From: Monarcha castaneiventris obscurior
Lineage: Eukaryota; Chordata; Aves; Passeriformes; Monarchidae
Assembly: GCA_026261815.1 (NCBI GenBank)
Contig: JAMPIT010000890.1
Coordinates: 9,950,001 to 10,014,000, forward strand
Direction of reading: 5' to 3'
Length of the DNA stretch: 64,000 bases
In this document: positions 1-11,879 of the stretch, piece by piece
Layout: the number at the start of each line of letters is the position of its first letter
Position numbering within the stretch: position 1 is the stretch's first letter
The notes under the pieces: generated by a model
What the model saw: the letters and a program-made list of their open reading frames with translations, nothing else
What the model was told of the DNA's origin: nothing
The model's database searches: none
Position numbers and translations under genes: made by a program

Positions 1-758
1 TGATTATAGGAAATAAACTCCAGCCAAGCAAAGCAAGTGGTTTTATGTATACTTACACTTATATGGCTACTGTGTATTTTTTAACTCTTCTCATCAGAAG
101 ATGGATTGGCAGACTGGGAAAGTGAGAAATTAACGTCTCCTGACTTCTGACATACAATCTGCATTTATTTTCCCCCCATTCTCTGATTATTCTTAGTTCC
201 ATTCAGTTTGGCAGGAAAATCATGTCTTTTTAAAGATAACAACTCTGATTTTCAAGTCCAAAAGTAATGGCATCTGATAGTCTTTTCCAAAACTTCATTT
301 GATGTATGCTAGGAAAAAAAAAAACAGTTAAACTTGGTCAAATTAAACCTTGGATACTTTGTGGCCTTTATCTGAAAGACTGAGAAAGACATAGCAGTCT
401 GTCCCCGGGTAAACACGGATAAAAGGACACCATCCAGCTCTCATACAACATCAGGACTGCTTATGACAGTTTTGGTTGGTATTTTTCTTAAGCCACTATA
501 CCTTTAGTTGTCTGACCACACAGTGGACTCTCAGACTGTTCTTCTTTAAGAGTCACAAGGTCTGTTTGTTACAAGTTTCTGAATTATGTCGTTAGACCTT
601 GGATCCATCTCAGTATGTTCTCAGTCTTCTTGAAATGGGTCAACAAACTCATATCCGGTATTAACATTGCTAAGGTTTCATCTCAAGCTTATTAATGCTG
701 AGTGCATAGGGAGGATCAAATTTCCACATCAAATTTTAGATATAAAAACTTTATAGTT

Positions 759-850
759 AAAAAAAACAGGAAAAAAAAAACCCCACAAAAAACCCCCAAA
801 AATAACCAAGAAAAACCCACACCACACCAAAACACCACCACTCACCCCCA
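759..850. repeat. A/C-rich low-complexity tract
   Basis: Almost every base is A or C, in irregular runs such as CCCCACAAAAAACCCCC. There is no fixed repeat unit, so this is a low-complexity tract and not a microsatellite. Similar shorter A/C tracts occur at 30661-30705 and 55009-55080, all with A/C on the + strand. It could be a decayed A-rich tail or simple-sequence drift. Confidence 0.8.
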
Positions 851-2399
851 TTAGCTTTGTTTAGTCACAGTATTTCTGTAAAAGATACAGATAAACCTTA
901 AGGAAGAGGTGTTTGTTGTCTGGTCGGCTGGGTTTGGGGGAGAGGTCGATGAAGTACTCTGTAGTGATGGGCTGTGGTTACGTTTTCCTCTGCACTGAAC
1001 ACTCTTTCTGAAAACAGTAACCCTTACTTTCATTCTTTGCTCTTGGATGCTCAAATTAGCTGTGCTGAAATATATATTACACCTTATAAAATGCAAATAA
1101 TATCATGGCATTTTAAAATTACAAAGAAATGTCATTAATTTTGCCCTTTCTATGAAATAATACCGAAACATTAGGAAATAATGTGGAAACACAAAGAATA
1201 ATTATTTTAAACTAATGCTAAGTATTTTTGAATAAAAATTGATTGATACAGAAGGCTTCAGACATAACTTGGTCCAGGTAGTGTAAATATGTGGAGAATT
1301 TTCAGATTACAGTTGTCAGATTTGTTCCAAAACACTCTTGGAATGATTATGTGCTTCTTTAAAAAATATGGGCAGAAGAAAAAAGAAATATATAACCAGA
1401 TATGCCTTTTCAGAGAAGATTTCAGATATTTCACAAAAAATATACCTGTTATTTCAAATCTATAAATTAAAAATTTAATTTTTAATAAGGGAATGGACTT
1501 GCCCAGAACACAGAACATCCAGAATTCCTGCTCAGGCATACTCAAAAGTCTCCAATCTTTGAGTTGGAGTAGATGATCATTGTAGGTCTCTTCCTACTGA
1601 AATATTCCATACTGTTTTATCCTCCAAAGAATTCACTAAAGCTGAACTGTGGCCAGACCATAAAAGATAAATATCCCTCTTTGTATCAAACACTCAATTT
1701 ATCTAAACTAAGAAAACAGCAATTGAAACAACATCTGATTTCAATTGCTGCTTCTTAGTCAAGGATAAAAATATCAACAATTTATGCCATTCAAGTTAAA
1801 ATGACATCTAAGTCTTTAGAACTTAATTTAATCAGGCACCTCTGAAAATGTGACAAGTTCTTTGGAGGCCATCAGTTTGTTTTCATATAGCTATTGCCTA
1901 AAAAGGTACAAGAATCAATTTTAAAAGATTTAATGAAACAACATAGAGTCTTTTTAATGAGGAATATTCAAATTTTAGTTAGCTCTGGGTTTATAAAACT
2001 CACTTGAGCAAAAAAATATTTTATACATTTTGTAAGTCATCAATAAGTAACCACTGGTTAGGACTCACATTTTTTTGAGGATAAAATTAAGTTGCTGTCT
2101 ACCACATTCTGCCCTTTTTTAGCTTCCATAAATAATTTAAAAAGTGTAATAGAAAGGTTGTAAAATTAAAAATACATACCATCATTTTTCACAAAATCCA
2201 TTCCTATAATTTCAGATTTCTAAGGTGAGGCTTTAATTTTCAACTGTGTATTAATTATTCTATGGAACTAAATTAGCCTTAAGTCTCCACTGTAATTCCA
2301 TATAATAAGAAGCAACGTATTACAAACACAGTGTAGAATTACTGTAAATCCTTTTAATAGGCCCATACGAAAAGAACAAAGGCTAAAAATGTCACTTAC

Positions 2400-2441
2400 T
2401 TTAGGAGAGATGCCATTGCCAGATGTACGACGTTGGACAAG
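2400..2441 (-). other. Candidate 42-base exon with strong splice signals
   Basis: Read on the minus strand, a pyrimidine-rich acceptor (TTATCTTATTCTGACAG) precedes 42 bases that end in AAA followed by the consensus donor GTAAGTGAC. The segment is a multiple of three. It is open in phase 0 (LVQRRTSGNGISPK) and in phase 1 (LSNVVHLAMASLL), and closed in the third frame. I recognise neither peptide. The size would suit a cassette microexon, and the minus orientation agrees with the A-over-T bias of the + strand. Chance pseudo-exons of this quality are common in long introns, so confidence is low. Confidence 0.22.
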
Positions 2442-5400
2442 CTGTCAGAATAAGATAAATGGAGCTCAGTTGTACCATTAACCTGTGACATTTTTGACAG
2501 TGCAAGGCTGTGCACTGTGAGTAAAGCAGAATATGTATCTTTTGACTTTTCTCCTCTCAGTCAGTAATAGAACTAAGAAAAAAGATGTAATGGTCTAAGA
2601 GGAAAAAAAAAGCTTTTTTCCAGCTCTCAAAAATGTAAGAGCTCAAATAAATAGACCCAAGTCTTCAGGATATATGCAAATATATTCCAGACAACATATA
2701 GAAAAGGAAATTATACTAAGTAAATTAAGTGTATTAAAATTTAGAACACCATAACTAGACTTTCATAAATCTGACATTTTAAGAACAACAAATTATAATT
2801 TCCACACTTCCTATTTTATTTATACTTCTCTCAAACTAACTTTAAGTAACCAGAAATAGAAAAAGGAATGCAGCATTATTAAATGACAATCAGTATACAT
2901 AAGGCAACACTCAATCATTATGTTAGGCTCTAGTTTTAATATCACAAATCCCAGCAGTTTTTCCTTAAGAATACATGGTCTTCCTGGAAACACAAAACCC
3001 ACTTCTACAAGTTTTTACAATTATTTTACAGTTAATACATGCTAAGAAACAGGGAGATACATTGTGAAACGAATTTTAGATCGTTCATAGCACATAGCAA
3101 TACTACATTTTATTCTCTCAAACTCCTTGAAGAGTCTAATCCCACGGAGCAATATAATTGTTGCAAGAAATGAAATAGCAAATAATAGGTTCTGTCATGA
3201 ACAGTACCTTTGGAAAGGGAAATCTAAAGATTGTGTGGCTCAGTTACAGTGAGCTGAGGTACCGGGATGAGAGGTAGTGAACCAAGTCACCTCAATTCAG
3301 TGAACAGAAAAAGCAGTCTTAGAAAGGAGAGCAGTAGTCACTCTGAATACTGAAAATCTTTGAAGCAGTAACTAGCATGTGCAGCAATAAGAGGGTGTGC
3401 AAACTCATTATTTGAGCTACCAGCCCTTTGAAAAACATGGGCTCTCCTGTTACTTTCCAACAGATTGACTGGGTGGTGGTCCGGAGAAGTACATGGAAGA
3501 ACAGAGGGTCAAATACTGCTGCGGGTCCAGCTCAGCTTCGGAATATGAGGTTGGTATTTCACAATTCAAGTTGAGTTGCTGCAGATGGGTACCATAGCTT
3601 TGATGAAGGCCACAGCATCTCATGAGCTTCAGGAGTTCAGAAGGCCTGCAAGCTTTAAGGAATGGAGAACAGAGAAGGGGAAAGTGTCTCATGTCAACCA
3701 ACTGACCATGTCAGTCCTAACAGTGAACATTACCCACAAGGACGAGTGTTTCAGGAGCATCCCCTGCTCTCCACCTTGTTGAAGCAGGATGGGTAGCTAC
3801 ATCCAGAGTATGAGCTGGTGCTCTGCAAAACAGAACTGAAGAGCTGCTGTGCTTTAGGGTTTGGAAGGCTGTACATGAACCTTTGCCCTTAGCCTTCCCA
3901 CAAAGACACACCCTGGAGATAAATCTGAGACTGGGCTTCCTCTCATGGACATAGCAAACCCAGGGATGTGGGATTTCTTTACGAGGCTCACGAGGCTTTG
4001 ATTGCAGGAGACAAGTACTCTGACAGATATACATAGTTGTGAGGCAGTTTTGAAAGTCAAAAGATTTCCAGATCAAAATAGTAACTAGTGGTAATTTACT
4101 AAAATGGCAAAGAAATATAGGTTTAATAAATGTAGGCAATAAGAAATTACATTTTAAGACAGGAAAGAGTTGAGAGAAAAGTTAACTACAGTTGCTGGAC
4201 TTTGCTCTACAAAGCACTAGTAATCTCCAGGCACATGTTTGTTGTGCAGAGACTCTGGGCTCAGAGAGCTACACACTGGGAGCAGCAGTAGAATGGGTGT
4301 GTGGGCATCATTTGAATGAAACCACACAGTTCACTGAAGATGGTGGAAAGCGCAGATGTGTGAAAATAAATTTACTTAAGACATAACCCCATTTTAAGAA
4401 GCCATGAAGATTTTCACAGCAAACCTGCTTTCCCTATGAGCCTGCAACTACATTCTGTGCCTCAAAAATACTACTGAGTGAAAACATAAAGTGCTCTAAG
4501 TGCTTTACAAAAAATCATTAATTCAATCTTGCACATTCAAATCTGCCATATCTCTTGTAGAATAAATCTGGAGTCTGTCTGGCACTGAAACCCATGTAAT
4601 CTGACTTCTTTAATTTAATTTTAGTACTTTTCACACGGTTTTGAAACTGAAATACATTTCACACCAGAAGATTTAAAAATACATTTCTTTTTTATTTCAT
4701 CATTAAAAATAAGAACCCAGTCTAGGTCCAAAAAGATATGGAGAATTCTTCAAATTTTTTCTGTATCTAAACCAGAACATCTTCCAAAACATGATCAGGT
4801 TACTCTGGGACTCACTTACCGGTATTTTAAGGCTAATGCAGGCCTTACTAACTATCCTTGTCTTCATCACCAGAATATTCTTGGAGGGGTAAGCAAACCA
4901 AAGCACTTCAGAAATAAGAGGGGGGGAAAAAATAGGAAAAAGAATTAGAAAAAAAATTCTGAACCTTAATCCAGTATTTGAACAGTAATATCTTCCCTAT
5001 ATCCATATGGTATAGTAGAAAAACAAATTGCCCAGGAAAAGGTACCACAGCAGTGCCTAAGCATTCTTTCTTATAGACAAAACATTCAACATTGGTCCCT
5101 TTTTGAGTAATGCAAAAGTCCACAATATTGTATTTTAGGAATGACATACTGTCTTTATATCAATATAATTAATAACTCAGTCTCATTTAAATCCTGAAAA
5201 AAAAAGGTACTTCCTTTTTCCAGATGTGTATCTGACAATACAAAAGATGACTCTGACTTATCTAAGACTAATCCTAACAAAGAGAGAAACACTAATACAG
5301 CCTTATTCATAAGACAGTCTACATGAGCCAGTCTACAAAACATAACTGCCTCAAAAATTTCCCAAAATTGGAAGAGAGTCTCTACTACAATACCATCCAT

Positions 5401-8400
5401 TTTAAGCCCTAGAATTAAAAACAGTACTTAAATATAATTTAATCCATGATTATTGCAAAGAAAATTTACCAGACATGATTGAGAATGTCCCCAACATCTT
5501 TTTGCAAAATACAGCCAAGTTGACTTTTCCACAAGCAACCATCAGACACTAACACAAAAGTTTTTCATTGAGAAATTCAGCAAGTAGCGTCTTTTTCTGG
5601 CCTCAACATTTCTCTAAAGACTGTATTTAATGTGCTTGTTTATTGCATTATACAACATTTACTCTTGCTTTTGTCTCCATGAAAATGGGACCTTATTTTT
5701 TTCAAGAAATATTCTTGGATTGACTGGCCACCAAAGATTTTTACATCCCTTTAATCAGCAGAAAAGTCACAAACTGTCTGAAACAAAATGCACATTAGTC
5801 TTCTTACTTCAGAAACATGATTTAGAGCACTACTATATTATCACACACAAAATAATAAATTCTGGGAAAGACTTCATGGGCAATCACTTGCAGAATCATG
5901 GCTCTTAGGAGAAACAAATCACATGGGTTATGTAGAAGGAACAGGACAAACCTATGACTTAAAATGATCTACACGTTTTATGGAAATAGAAAGCAGGGCA
6001 ACATAAATAAATACTTTGCACTAAAATCTAGAAGAGTCTTTTTTGAGTCAAATTGTAATTGTAAATTATTTTAGCTTCAAATCAATGGCTTTCTGGTGGA
6101 AAATGGAGGACATAGGAATCTGAAAGGCATTTTTGAGAAGTGTGGAGGAGAAATTTAACAGCACATTCTCATGAACACATCTGTCCTGAGTATCCCTCAA
6201 ATTAACCTAATACCCTTTCTTTCAATGTTACAAGTTATTGCTATGGAAATTAAAATAGTATCATTTTAGAATGATAAAATGGTGTCATACAGCCAAAAAT
6301 CTTCAGACAGGACTGAATTGCAGAAGCTACAAAATACTTTCATGCAAACTGCATAATGCTTTGCAATTAAAAAACAAACCAAACCAGAACTAAAAAATTA
6401 ATATGGGCACCAACACAGACTGAAGTGAAAGAGCATCTACATCTTATGGACATTTTGAAAACACTTTTTTGTTTCGTGAGGTGGAACTAGAGCTAGCTGC
6501 AAACCCACCATATTTTAAATCACTCCATATGGTGCCATTTTTCTACAAACTGACAGAGATATCTATGTTCTATCTGAATTTTATTATTTTATAGTCACCC
6601 ATACAAACAGCAAATATAAAGGGAAAATACTACATCAATGCTATCACATTATTTTCCTTCTTTCAGACATGAGTTTTACCCAAGTGCCTTACATCTTCCT
6701 TCTAAGGAAACAGTTTAAAGCATTCTTATCTTTTTCCACTTCATTATCCCTTTGACTACATGACCTTTTGTATTCTGGGATGTAACTGATATGGGAAAAG
6801 TCATCAGATTAATACTGCAAACAAATGAAAGTCAGCTTTCAAAAGATTAAATATCCTTCAATAAGGTGTCCTAAAACGAGGCACAAAAGCAAAGCATATT
6901 TTTCTGAGTGCTTTGTACATAATGCTATGTTGTGTCAAAGAGGTAAAAATCTCTGAAGTCTTTCAATCGGGAAGAAAATGCCTTTTCTCTTCTACATTCT
7001 CCTCTACGCTTTTAATAGGGGTGGAAAAAATATTTGTCAAGGAACAAGTTATGAATATTGAATGCAGCTCTTATTTATCCTTTGTTTCATGGTTCATTTT
7101 CATCAAAATGTGAAAGTTGTCATGGTACTGAGAAGCTGTAGACTCACTTTCTTTAAAAGAAATTATTAAGTTCACCAGATGAGACACCACTCCTTCCCTC
7201 ACTGATTTTTCCTCACTTGAGTCAGGTCTACCCAGCGAAATACATCCACTTCTTCCATCCTTAAAAATTAAAAATAATAAATTATGAAAGTGACTTGGCT
7301 TTATCTTCCAGTATAAAGCAGTAAGAACTCATACTGAAAGAAAACCATTTGTGTTCCACTTTAAGACTGGCTTTTTTTATTTAAAAATTAGTAGAATAAG
7401 TTTTTGAATTATTGTAGGAGAAAAAAATCTATTTTCTTATCCATTAGCTTCTTTCAGACTCTAGAACTTTCAGGTATTTTCTAGTGACAAAGTAAGGAGA
7501 CTAGGTTTTATCTATGTGTGAAAATACTGTATCCTCCTTTGGCATTTTAGTCTAGGAAAAACACATTTGTTAAAAAGAAGAGTTCAGCAATACAGCAAAC
7601 CATCCAAAATACCTGAAAATGTTTCATGAAGTAATCATAATTTAAACAGCCTGTTCCTGATTTTTCTCAATTAAATTATTCTCATTTGACCCCCATGCAC
7701 ATTAAGCCTGCACTCAGCTTATGCTGGAGTTCACGAATAACAAGAGTAGTTGGAAGCCACCAGGTCTAACTCCTTTTGAGGGTGCACCCCCAGGGGTACA
7801 GCACTGAGAGCCCAATAAAAGCCTTTGTCTGTACAAAATACAGCCATGCTGTAGAAAGTGGTGCAGCAATATTAGCATGACACTCCACCTGAACTCAGTT
7901 TATCTCCCCACAGTGGCTAAACCATTATTAGTATCCTGTGAAGGAAAATTGCTTCTAGCTCTGGCAACTCTTTACCATTTTATTAGTTAGAATAGACAGT
8001 GCTTTAATAAGCTGTGGGTATGTCTCATTTGCAAAATACAACTCAGTATCCATGTAAGATCACAGCTAATTCAAAATGAGCTCTGTCAGGTACTGCTGAC
8101 AGCACAGCTTAGCAATTGTTCTTTAAGCACTCAGGGCAAAATTCATTCACAATCCTGAGCACAGGAAATTAATTGCAGGACTCCTCTATTCTAGGTAAGT
8201 GCTCTGATCATAGAATCGTATTCCCTTTTTCATAGACTCTTTTCTGGCACAGCTCTTGAACTTTTTCTTCACATCTTTAGCAGAATACATACGGACACTT
8301 GACATCACCACTAATTTGGAGATTACTCAGAGAGAATTTGACCAGATCCTTCATTTCATCAGCAAAGACTGCAATAATTCAGCCATTAGAGAAAATATGG

Positions 8401-11400
8401 GCCGCAAGTGTATATCCCTTTACAAAATTCTCTAGAATCTATTACTGGATTTAGATGGAAAAATGTTATTTAAAGGTTAAGCCTAAGTAAAGAGCTTTAT
8501 GTTCAGGTGGACCAACCTGTGAAAAGAAACCAAGCTTTCTATCCCTACCACGCCAACAACTTGATTTTATAACCATGAATGTAAAAAGGACCTCTAATTA
8601 AGAACCAAGTCTGTATTACACAGCTGCCATACCAGGCATATGTATGAACTCTACAATGACAAAAACAACATATTATTATTTCCACTTTTATCAGGCTTGG
8701 TTTGCTATTTTCAAAAAAAAAAAATTAACGTGACTGTCTCTTATGTGGAAAAAAATAATTGATGCAAATAGTCTGCAGCACTGTGTTACACTTTACTTAG
8801 CAAAGTACTCTAAAAAACAAGGACACGTTTTCTTCCATAAACCTGGTACTTTTGTATGTAAGTGTTTAAATTCTGCTTGCTTGAGGACACAAGGTTGATG
8901 CAATACATTTTGTCTCTGTGCACAGCTGCACAAGGCCAAGGGCACATAAATCCAAACACCAGAGTCAGTCCTGCTGTATTTATTCCACCCTCTAAAGACA
9001 CTCTCTGAACCTGAGCAAACCCTTCAGAGAGGTCTGAGTGATACAGTTCTGCATCATCCCCATCTCTGCAGCATCACAAATGTTAAGTAAATTGACACCT
9101 TGGTGCTACAGAAAGTGTCTAGTTTTGCTCAACAGAGATTTCTCTTGGGTTTTTAAACCTTTCTGGGTCTTTGGCAAAGGCTCTTCATCCACTTCAAATT
9201 CTCTGTAATCCACAACCTACATACCAGGAGAGTATTTGGTTTCTGTAGGGCAGACTGTTTTCATTGAAAACTTTTAACACAAACACATGCATTAAGAGAA
9301 AATTACTGTGCATTGTCCCAGATGACATGTACAGTGATTTATTTCAATTCCTATTAATTCCATAATAGAAGATGCCACAGTTAACAGAAGTCACAGAAGC
9401 CCCCACCAACTATGAACAAGAGGCAAAGTTAAAAAATAAGTAAATTACTTCACCAAATTGATTAAATAAGTGTCTGCAGATGGAAAGTCTGGATATTACT
9501 TGAACTGTAACTTTAGCAGTCAAGAATCTCTTGTCCTAGATAATATGAACTTTCAAGTAAAAACAGATGGAGAAATTCAGACCACTTATCTAGTAAAACA
9601 TCATCTCAGCTTACTTTAAATTTAATTTTTGAAAATTTTTGCTGCAGTCTTTCATACTGGCATAGATCAAGACAGTCTAAATGACAGCCGGGAGCATTTC
9701 CCTGCGAAAGGAACACTTTGAGAAGTGTGCTTCAGTTGTGCAAACTCAATGATAATCCTTTCATACAGTAACTGCATTTGCCATAGCTGTAATCTACTTA
9801 TTTGGATAAAAAAACTTTCTGTCTCTTGGGAGTAAATCCCATCCAAAGTGAGATGATCAGACACCTGCTGAAGCTCCATGGATAATTTTTGACAACAGAT
9901 CCAACAGCTTCACAATATTGCTTCAGGACAAACAAAGCTAAGTTAAAATGTTGCTTGTTAAGTCATCATGCCATCATTTAAATATCAGAACAGGACTACT
10001 CATCTTCAGGGAGAACATTGTCTACTGGTGAAGAAACAAATACACTCAGAATAGATGCTTGTAATACATATTTAAGAATGTGAATAGACTGGACTTTAAA
10101 ATCTTCAGTTCACTTTAGGGAAACTTAAACCCATTACTTAATTGGTGAATTCAAAAACAACATCAGTAAGTTAATTACTAAAGCCCAAGAAGAATAAACA
10201 GTGAAGCAGAGCTGATGAACTTTTCCTCCTTAAATTCTCATCTAAGTATAAGTCATTTGTTCACTCTGATCAAATCTCTTTGGTAAGCCAGATATACGGT
10301 TTTGTATTTCCATACTTAGAAGATGGAGGTTTCTGGAATCAGTCAAGGTCTGAGACACAAATGGATGTTGACTACTGCAGAGCATTATGCTCAAAATCTT
10401 GTTTATAGGGAGAGGAAAAAAGCCAAGAATTTAGCATTAGTATAATAACCTAATTTGTCATTATTATGGAAATCTTGAGCCTAACCCAAGATTCATTGAG
10501 AGTACACATGTAATTATTACCAGGAAAAGAGAAAAAAATCTTTGGTTCAAGAAAGTTTTAACAAAAATACAGTTAAAATTATTACAAACAGAATTCTTAG
10601 TTTCTTTTTCTGATATTAAGCCCACACTTCCAATGGGTCTAAAGGCAAGTGGTGTCATTCTGGTGTTGGCAGTGGAGGATATTACAGTTACTTATCATCA
10701 TCTGTTAATGGCTTCTTCTGTCTAAAGCTCACTTGAGGTGATTTTTATACATTTGGTACATTTGTTTTTACATCTTGCTTTCCCTTCATTGGCCTGCAAC
10801 AATACAGGACCCTGAACTTAGGTGATGGGTTTTATACAGGTGAGATACATTTTATTTGTTCTCTTTGTTACCCCTAAACTCAGTTTTGTCCAGTTTCAGG
10901 TCTTCATTTCTTCAGCTGACCATAAGTAATTCATTTCAGAGGGGTCTGAGTGCCTGCCCGTGCCCCATCTCTAATCATCCCACAGCAGTGCTCTTCTACA
11001 ATGCACTCTGTACACTTCTGGCATTTATCCTTCCCCAGACATCTGCTACCATTCTAGGACTGTACTTCTCTACACTACATCATCGTGTTAGATAAGAAGT
11101 ATCTTGTTTCACATAAAATATTGTCTTTTTCCAGATATCTATAAGAAACTGTTGCCATACTGTACAAAAAAAAATTTTTAAGTAAGCAAATATGCCACAG
11201 ACTCTTGATCAGTTAGAGAAATTGCTGTCGCAGCTAAATGAAGTACAACAAAGTACAAGGAGGTTGAGAAAAATTCAGAGAAAGCATGTCTGGCATGCCT
11301 CATTCCTGAAGCCTTCAAACTCAGTGCACAATTTGTGTCCAGCTGCAGTAGAGCAATTGCAGTAGAGTGTGGCAGGGCTGCACAGTGGCAAGAGAGATTT

Positions 11401-11826
11401 CTGGCATCTAAATTGGCAGAAGATTCTGATAATGACTACATTAGCCAAGGTATAAATTGAGCTAGAGAGTTCATTGGAGACTAGATATGTTTCTGATAAG
11501 AAAGCATTGAAACAACTGCATAGTGATAAGTACAAGCTGATGTAATTAAAAAATAATTTTCACTTAAGTGAAGAATTTTATTAAATTTGAGTTATTTTCT
11601 TTTACAAGTAATGAATTATGACACTTAAAGCAAACAAGCAGTTTAAAGTGAGTGAAGATACCAGAAAGTTAGTGAGAGAGAATTTATTATTAAAGACCCT
11701 TTAATATAACACTTCTGCTTTAAAAGATTGACTGAATAGAATGCAAACAGCAACCTTCACTGAAAAAAAAAACTAGCAGTGAGAAAAGCAGACTAATATA
11801 GAGATGAAGAAGATTTGAACATGTGA

Positions 11827-11872
11827 ATGATCTTCGAGGTCTTCTCCAACTTAAACTATTTTATGTTTCTAT
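11827..11872 (+). mobile_element. CR1 LINE 3' tip remnant
   Basis: The motif GATCTTCGAGGTCTTCTCCAAC followed by AAACTATTTTATGTTTCTAT is the classic extreme 3' end of avian CR1 elements. In those elements a 'GATCTTTAGAGGTCCCTTCCAACC'-type motif leads into the short terminal repeat ATTCTATG. Both parts are recognisable but degenerate. Only about 45 bases are recognisable, so this is either a severely 5'-truncated insertion or one whose 5' part has decayed. It has no coding capacity and lies in plus orientation, unlike the two larger CR1 copies in the window. Confidence 0.6.
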
Positions 11873-11879
11873 CTGTTTC

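Larger units (their letters stand above)
1..11815. other. Unique AT-rich non-coding DNA, no gene recognised
   Basis: This stretch holds no coding region that I can support. Open frames are short, lie on both strands and carry no recognisable domain. An A/C low-complexity patch lies at 759-850. At 2602-2622 a run of A and a run of T flank a central AGCT and form a short inverted repeat. A more GC-balanced patch at about 3440-3960 contains a 140-codon minus-strand frame (3717-4139) that looks like no protein family I know and has no signal peptide, repeat or motif. A candidate 42-base exon at 2400-2441 is listed separately. The sequence suits an intron or a gene-poor intergenic region; exons of an unrecognised gene cannot be excluded without alignment. 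Confidence 0.6.

Noticed and set aside
57..111. Minus-strand pseudo-exon with good acceptor (CTCACTTTCCCAG) and GTAAGTATA donor.
   Set aside because: All three frames contain stops and the donor lacks G at the last exon position.
3717..4139. Longest open frame in the window, 140 codons on the minus strand.
   Set aside because: No recognisable domain, irregular composition, overlapping frames on both strands and no splice or promoter support.
4820..4905. Minus-strand segment bounded by a pyrimidine-rich acceptor and a GTAAGTGAG donor.
   Set aside because: Two of three frames are stopped and the third is unremarkable; it shows how easily pseudo-exons arise here, so it was not listed.
7690..7860. 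Possible solo LTR end: AATAAAAGCCTTTGTCTGT preceded by a GGGTGCACCCCCAGGGG hairpin-like stretch.
   Set aside because: No second copy, no TG...CA boundaries with target duplication, no primer-binding site or polypurine tract seen; one polyadenylation-like word is not enough.
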